In this document: positions 59,198 through 64,000 of the stretch, piece after piece
Layout: each line of letters begins with the position of its first letter
Position numbering within the stretch: the stretch's first letter is position 1
Position numbers and translations under genes: made by a program
Source: Lingula anatina
Lineage: Eukaryota > Brachiopoda > Lingulata > Lingulida > Lingulidae
Length of the DNA stretch: 64,000 nt
Assembly (NCBI RefSeq): GCF_001039355.2
Contig: NW_019773892.1
Coordinates: 94,597 to 158,596, forward strand
Direction: 5' to 3'
The notes under the pieces: model-generated
The model's input: the letters and a program-made list of their open reading frames with translations, nothing else
The model's database searches: none
Told to the model about the DNA's origin: nothing

Positions 59198-59665
59198 CTG
59201 AAAGAAAAAAGGATTTTTTCTTTGTGAACTTCTGTCTGTTAAACTTATAGTTAAAGATCATAATCATTTAAATTGGAGGCAGGCTCACATATTCAAAAAC
59301 ACCATTTCTGTCTAGGGAGTCTGATCAAAATGAAGGGCACACATTTTGAGACTGTCCTTTTTCATCTCTAAGCCAAGAATTCACTACCCCCCCCCCCCCC
59401 CGCCCAGTCATATATGTACAAAAGATGTGTCTGAACATAAAAAGGAACCATTTTTTCTTGTTATAAAAGCAGTGTCATATTTCATTTTTGATGGTTCACA
59501 TTCCCCTAGCATCTAGTTTTAACACACAGCAACCCCTAACAAAGCCAAATTGATAAGGTTTTAAATACTGGTATCATTGTTAAGGAATAAGAATTTGATT
59601 GATATTTAAAACATATAACAACTGGACTTTGAAAGAGTAAGCATTTTTAGTAACAGAACCATTAC
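59198..59665 (-). other. Intron of the sacsin-like gene
   Basis: GTAATG donor and TTTCTTTCAG acceptor. Contains a run of about 15 C (59387-59401). Confidence 0.8.
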
Positions 59666-59813
59666 CTGTAATATGAAAAACAGACTTGAAACCCAGGCCA
59701 AACCTCCCCACTTTCAAAGCATCATCCTCCTTTATACTGTCATCTATCATACGTATGCCTTTCCAGTCTTCTTTGGTGAAAGCTGCATTATTGTATGCAA
59801 ATAATGAGGGGCC
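59666..59813 (-). CDS. Sacsin-like gene, 148-bp exon with ATPase G motif
   Basis: Acceptor ATTTCAG at 59814-59816, donor GTAATG from 59665 downwards. The exon encodes [20 protein letters not shown] and then [30 protein letters not shown] is the glycine motif that closes over ATP in Hsp90-type (GHKL) ATPases. The exon starts in phase 0 and ends with one base of the next codon, matching both neighbours. Confidence 0.92.
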
Positions 59814-62800
59814 CTGAAATGACACAATTCTTAAAGTACAAACAGACAAAAAAGTAAGAATTAATAGCCATAATGTGGCAGATTTATATGCCACACATAT
59901 GTACTTAATTTATAATGCAAACACCAAAATAAAGAGGCAGAAAATGTCTGGCAACCATGGTTTATTACTGTGTTGTGTTGAAGTGTTGAAAGGGAGGGGA
60001 CTTGTTGGAGTCATCAAGAAATGTTGAAATTAAGTATCAATGTGAAGTCAGAAATCAATACAATGGGCCTAGTTTCTTTCTCCAAAGTTCCTTTATTTTT
60101 GCTTTACTTTTTATATTTACTTTTTATATTCTTTTAATTTAATTGATCATTTTTAACCCCCTCCCCCACCTCTTCTCATGCCATTTGGAAAAGTTGGGAC
60201 TCCCTGAAATTTTGGAGGAAATTACAAATTGTAATTTTGGATGGCCCGAAACCCCAAATATGGGAAGAGCCCTGTACCATATATTTAAATCAATGTGTTC
60301 TCTTAGATTGGTTGCTTGAAGATGTGACACTTGAGTTTTTGCATTTACCAAAACATGCTTCAAAACAAGTTAAAACATATGCCCTGCTTTTGGCTACCAG
60401 AATCATGGCAATTTTCCCAAGTTTATTCTAGCCCCTTCATTCATATTCTGGTAATTTAGTCCTGTGGCATGCAGACTTTACGAAAGGCATCAGACCGTCG
60501 GACATGCCTGGCAAATTTTGTCTTGGTCCGATAAAAAATCCTGTATCGTCAGACCTTATGTCTGGCAAGTTTTCAAACTGACTGGGATTGTGATAATATA
60601 AGGAATACGTTGTTGTTTCTTTTCTGAGCGATATATTTTACTTCATTCGAAAAGAGAGATGGCATGAAAATCCCAGGGAGTTCCCAGCTAATTATACATA
60701 ATTTATTAACCTCAGTTTCACTCTCAAATACTATTTTATGGCTGGCTGAGGTTGGGGGATTCCTGGATGACGTAACTGACAGTCTCGTTTTCGTGATACC
60801 CTTACATGACAAAATGGCCGCAACACATGTGTGCATGCTCTATTTCTTCAGTATCAGTTGTGCACAGTACTCATGGCTAAGCTTTTTGTTTAGAAAAATG
60901 ATGTTGTTGAACTAAAAATACTCTGTTGGTGCACAGTGTGGCAAAAATTAAAACGAACTGCAGAAGAGAAACGGATTGATTGGAAGTTTACTAAAATTGG
61001 AAAGAACGTAGGCCTTTGCAGACGTATAATCTGTAGGAGAAGAAAATGGTGTGTACTGAGTGTCAGGAGTATTAAAGTTACGGTAATTTGCCAAGTATTT
61101 CGACCGGTCCAATCAATCTGACCAGAAAAATTATATTATAAAATTAATTTTTCTGGGCTCAAACATTTAGTCCAAACGTTAAAATCATGCGACAGAATTT
61201 TTTTCTTGTTCTGATTGTTCGACCACATCGTCGGCAAGGCTCGATAAATTTTTAAGCCATTGAAATAGATGCTACATTCCTCGGCCCTTTGTTAATTGTT
61301 GTCCTTTCAATAGCTCTTGTCAATGAGGAAGAAACAATTAATTGAAGATCTAATCTGGAAGCGAGACAAACCTGTCCTTTCCTTTGTCCCCTATAACAAT
61401 AATAGTGCTTATAGACATATAATTTGTGGTCATTTAGCAGACTTTCCCTCGCTGACTGATTTGTCACGCCCTTAACTTGGGGGGGGGGGGGGGAGCATTT
61501 TGAAGAGTTAAAAAAGGTCTGTTCTGGATGAAACCAAGTATCGACAGTGGGTAAGATATGTCGTAAACACCTTTATATAGACCATATATAGCATTTGCTA
61601 GCAATAAAAAAGTTTGGGAAAAATAAGCAAGTATTTTCAAGTTGGATTAAAATATATATGCAGATGGGGAAACATTCTTGAAGTCAATACCGCAAGATCC
61701 TATATCTCCTACAATCAATCAAAAGATCAGTGGGATCAGCCGCCTAGACTTCTTGGCGCCAAATACCATGCGCTGTCAAAATCTGACCGTTTAGCTATTC
61801 ACCTACATGGATAACTGATTTATCAATAATAAAAATGGCGTCTTCCTTATCTCCTTGTAAGAAAATACAGTGACTTATTTGACGGTGACAAGCGGAGCTT
61901 CACACATAGTCCCACTGGTATTTACGTTACCTGTGAGTCACTTTTTATTTCCCCTAGATAAGATGCACGGAACTTTGATATTATTTAGCGTAATCTGCGA
62001 AGAACTCCATTCCGTTACCCCCTACACCACAATGGGGTTGTCTTCATTAACATGGGGTTTGCGCTAGGTATGCTGGAGTAGACTAGATAAGACCAGTCTC
62101 TCATTTCTACGCTTGCTCAATTCTAACGTAAAATTATAAAAGCATCTGTTTTTTTTAAATTATGGCTATTAAATGCTTATTTTAATTGGGGTTGTTTCAG
62201 TGGGGTTATTAATATGCACCATGCATTGTGCACAGTGAGTGTAAGTATGTAAGAAAATCAGAAGAGTGCCAACAAGATACCCTGTATGTATATCGGCACA
62301 GGTAGGCTCCGCAGATTGCCTTTTCTCAATATGTTTTAATATGACATGATTTTTAAATAAAATACTTAAAAGTAATTTAAAGTTACACTGAATTCAGTTC
62401 GAGTACCAGTTGGTATTCTTTGATAAGGGCGATTTAATTTTCTTCGGAAATACGTACATCGATCTACGCCTCTACGCCTGATCTCAGACTGGTAAAAATA
62501 TCTCAATTAGGTTGATTTTAGTTGACATATTAAAATTCAAATAGGACATAACTGGTTTGAGGCCACTAAAGCTACCGGTTTCAGTGACCGGGCATTGTTT
62601 ACAACACCTGTCTCTGGGGAAAAACTTGTCCGACTTGACGTGAAGTGCGTCATGAAAATGATCGTAGGTGATTGAAATAAATAGATAGAAATTATGTCAT
62701 CTGTTTGAATCTCAACTAAAGATTGTACATATTGTACACAGCAAAATAAGATATCAAATGGAGTATAAAACGTGCTTAAAATGCGTGTTAGGTGAAAATT

Positions 62801-63702
62801 GCAGCTTATCTTGCCTAACACTTCTGGTAAAATGCAATACTTCCGGTAAGATGGACGTTTTGGCAGATGCCACTAACAATCCGACGATACCAAAGGTTTC
62901 CATTGCCATATTTTAATCAATTTGACCAAAACGACATTTCCATGAAATTAATTAATTAATCTTGGTCAAATTGTTTGGCATATTACCGTATCATTATGAT
63001 CAACAGCAACATAAATCTTACAGCCTTATTACGGATTCTGAAAATTATGGAACACGTATGTACGTGTAGGCCTACCGTTCGTGACCACAATTGGAGAAAG
63101 TACACGTGAACTTGATGAAGGCTCGCAGTTTGAGTTTCTTTTTATCAAAAAGAAATACAATGAAGAAGGAATTTAGACTCAGGCTGAACAGTCCCTACCA
63201 AACCTTCAATTTGATGAAAGAGACCGCCTTACTTTGTTGTTTCACAATGCATGTTATTGCCAAAAACAACGGGTGAAATGGTTATCAGATTAACAGAGTT
63301 TTTATGGACATATGTTTGATAATACTGGCTACACATTCTTCATACTTGTATTATTTTTAGTCATTTTACAACGCCTTTTTCATTAGATAAAAAAGAACTT
63401 GTTATGCAAATAATTTTTTGTCTAATTTTTTTCCCTTTTTTATCTTATTTTTTCACAATATATAAAAATGATAAAAAATACACCTATAAACATAAATAAT
63501 TTGTCGTATTTCTGTTATTTTACTTCGGTCTGACAGATTTTGTTTCGGTCTGACAGAATTTTCAAGCCGGTCAGAACGAATGACTGACAGATTTTTTTGG
63601 CCTTTTGTATATAGTCTGGGCATGCACTCAACTTTCACATTACGAAGATAAGTTACAATTGTAGAATAAAAATATGATTAAAAAAACACTCCATCTTTAT
63701 AC
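59814..63702 (-). other. Large intron (about 3.9 kb) of the sacsin-like gene
   Basis: No coding signal found on either strand. It contains a G-run near 61479-61493, a locally repeated GGTCTGACAGATTTT motif at 63526-63598 and much AT-rich sequence. Inserted elements are possible but none has readable ends. Confidence 0.65.
63526..63598. repeat. 20-bp tandem repeat in the intron
   Basis: TTCGGTCTGACAGATTTTG and TTTCGGTCTGACAGAATTTT are adjacent, followed by a degenerate third unit ending ACTGACAGATTTTTT. Confidence 0.7.
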
Positions 63703-63861
63703 CTGAAATTCCTTGAGACCAGGATGGCTAAATCCCCCAGTGTCATCACCATCCACCAGATGGCAGCAGTCATCATACAGAAACTTCACCACTGTGGCCC
63801 CAGCATCCTCAGCATTCTGAATTATTTCCTTAAATAAAAAGTGGACCAAGGTTTGACCTTC
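63703..63861 (-). CDS. Sacsin-like gene, 159-bp exon with ATPase N-box
   Basis: Encodes EGQTLVHFLFKEIIQNAEDA and GATVVKFLYDDCCHLVDGDD before ending KEFQ at a CAG/GTATAA donor. QNAEDAGAT is the nucleotide-binding helix motif of the sacsin/Hsp90 ATPase, where the Glu/Asn pair binds Mg-ATP. It ends in phase 0 and joins GPSLFAYN of the next exon. The acceptor is less certain: CTAG at 63862-63865 gives exactly 53 codons, while TTTATTTAAG at 63829 onwards would give a shorter exon beginning EIIQNAED. Earlier exons lie beyond the window. Confidence 0.8.
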
Positions 63862-63981
63862 CTAGATTCCCATGGGTCATTAGTGGCAACACCATATGAA
63901 GCTTGCATATATACACATATTAGGAACATTTTGTCAATTTGTTCAGTTAAAGGTGACCTTTTTTATTTTTTATTTTTTTAT

Positions 63982-64000
63982 GGGGGGGGGGGGGGGGGGG
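63982..64000. repeat. G-homopolymer at the window edge
   Basis: At least 19 G in a row running into the end of the window; probably of uncertain length. Confidence 0.9.

Overview
The window is nuclear DNA from an animal. The genes have spliced introns with GT..AG borders, the noncoding DNA is AT-rich and full of microsatellites and small inverted-repeat elements, and the two gene families seen (class A GPCRs and giant sacsin-like ATPases) are metazoan. A very heterozygous marine invertebrate, perhaps a deuterostome, fits best. The phylum cannot be fixed from the sequence alone, and nothing here is prokaryotic.

Left part (1-8.1 kb): an intronless peptide-type GPCR gene on the minus strand, a long noncoding stretch, and a decayed Tc1/mariner transposase. 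Middle part (8.1-29.3 kb): a segment of about 10.5 kb present twice in direct orientation (8111-18570 and 18572-29267), joined by a single N at 18571. Each copy carries one intronless GPCR gene on the minus strand. The two 362-residue proteins are identical although the genes differ at about thirteen silent sites. The geometry (end of one contig matching the start of the next) points to two haplotypes placed in tandem rather than a genuine duplication. The copies differ by microsatellite length, small indels and one 256-bp inverted-repeat element.

29.3-42.7 kb holds no gene I can recognise. It contains a pair of related MITEs, several microsatellites, degenerate local duplications and a tandem array of roughly 855-bp units (about 38.7-42.35 kb).

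Right part (42.9-64 kb): a giant sacsin-like gene on the minus strand. One exon of over 10.8 kb encodes about 3,610 residues with two Hsp90-type ATPase modules. Three upstream exons (57476-59197, 59666-59813, 63703-63861) join in matching phase and supply a first ATPase module, so the protein has the three-module layout of sacsin, but it ends before the DnaJ and HEPN domains. The 5' end of the giant exon is present a second time (54441-56543) after another single N at 54440. That second copy is interrupted by a 341-bp CACTA-like element with 3-bp target duplications. Here the introns of the two copies do not align and the amino acid divergence is uneven, so paralogues, or very diverged alleles, remain open. 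The gene runs off the right edge of the window.

The GPCRs would act at the cell surface in peptide-like signalling and the sacsin-like protein in intracellular chaperone work. I see no evidence that the two groups act together.
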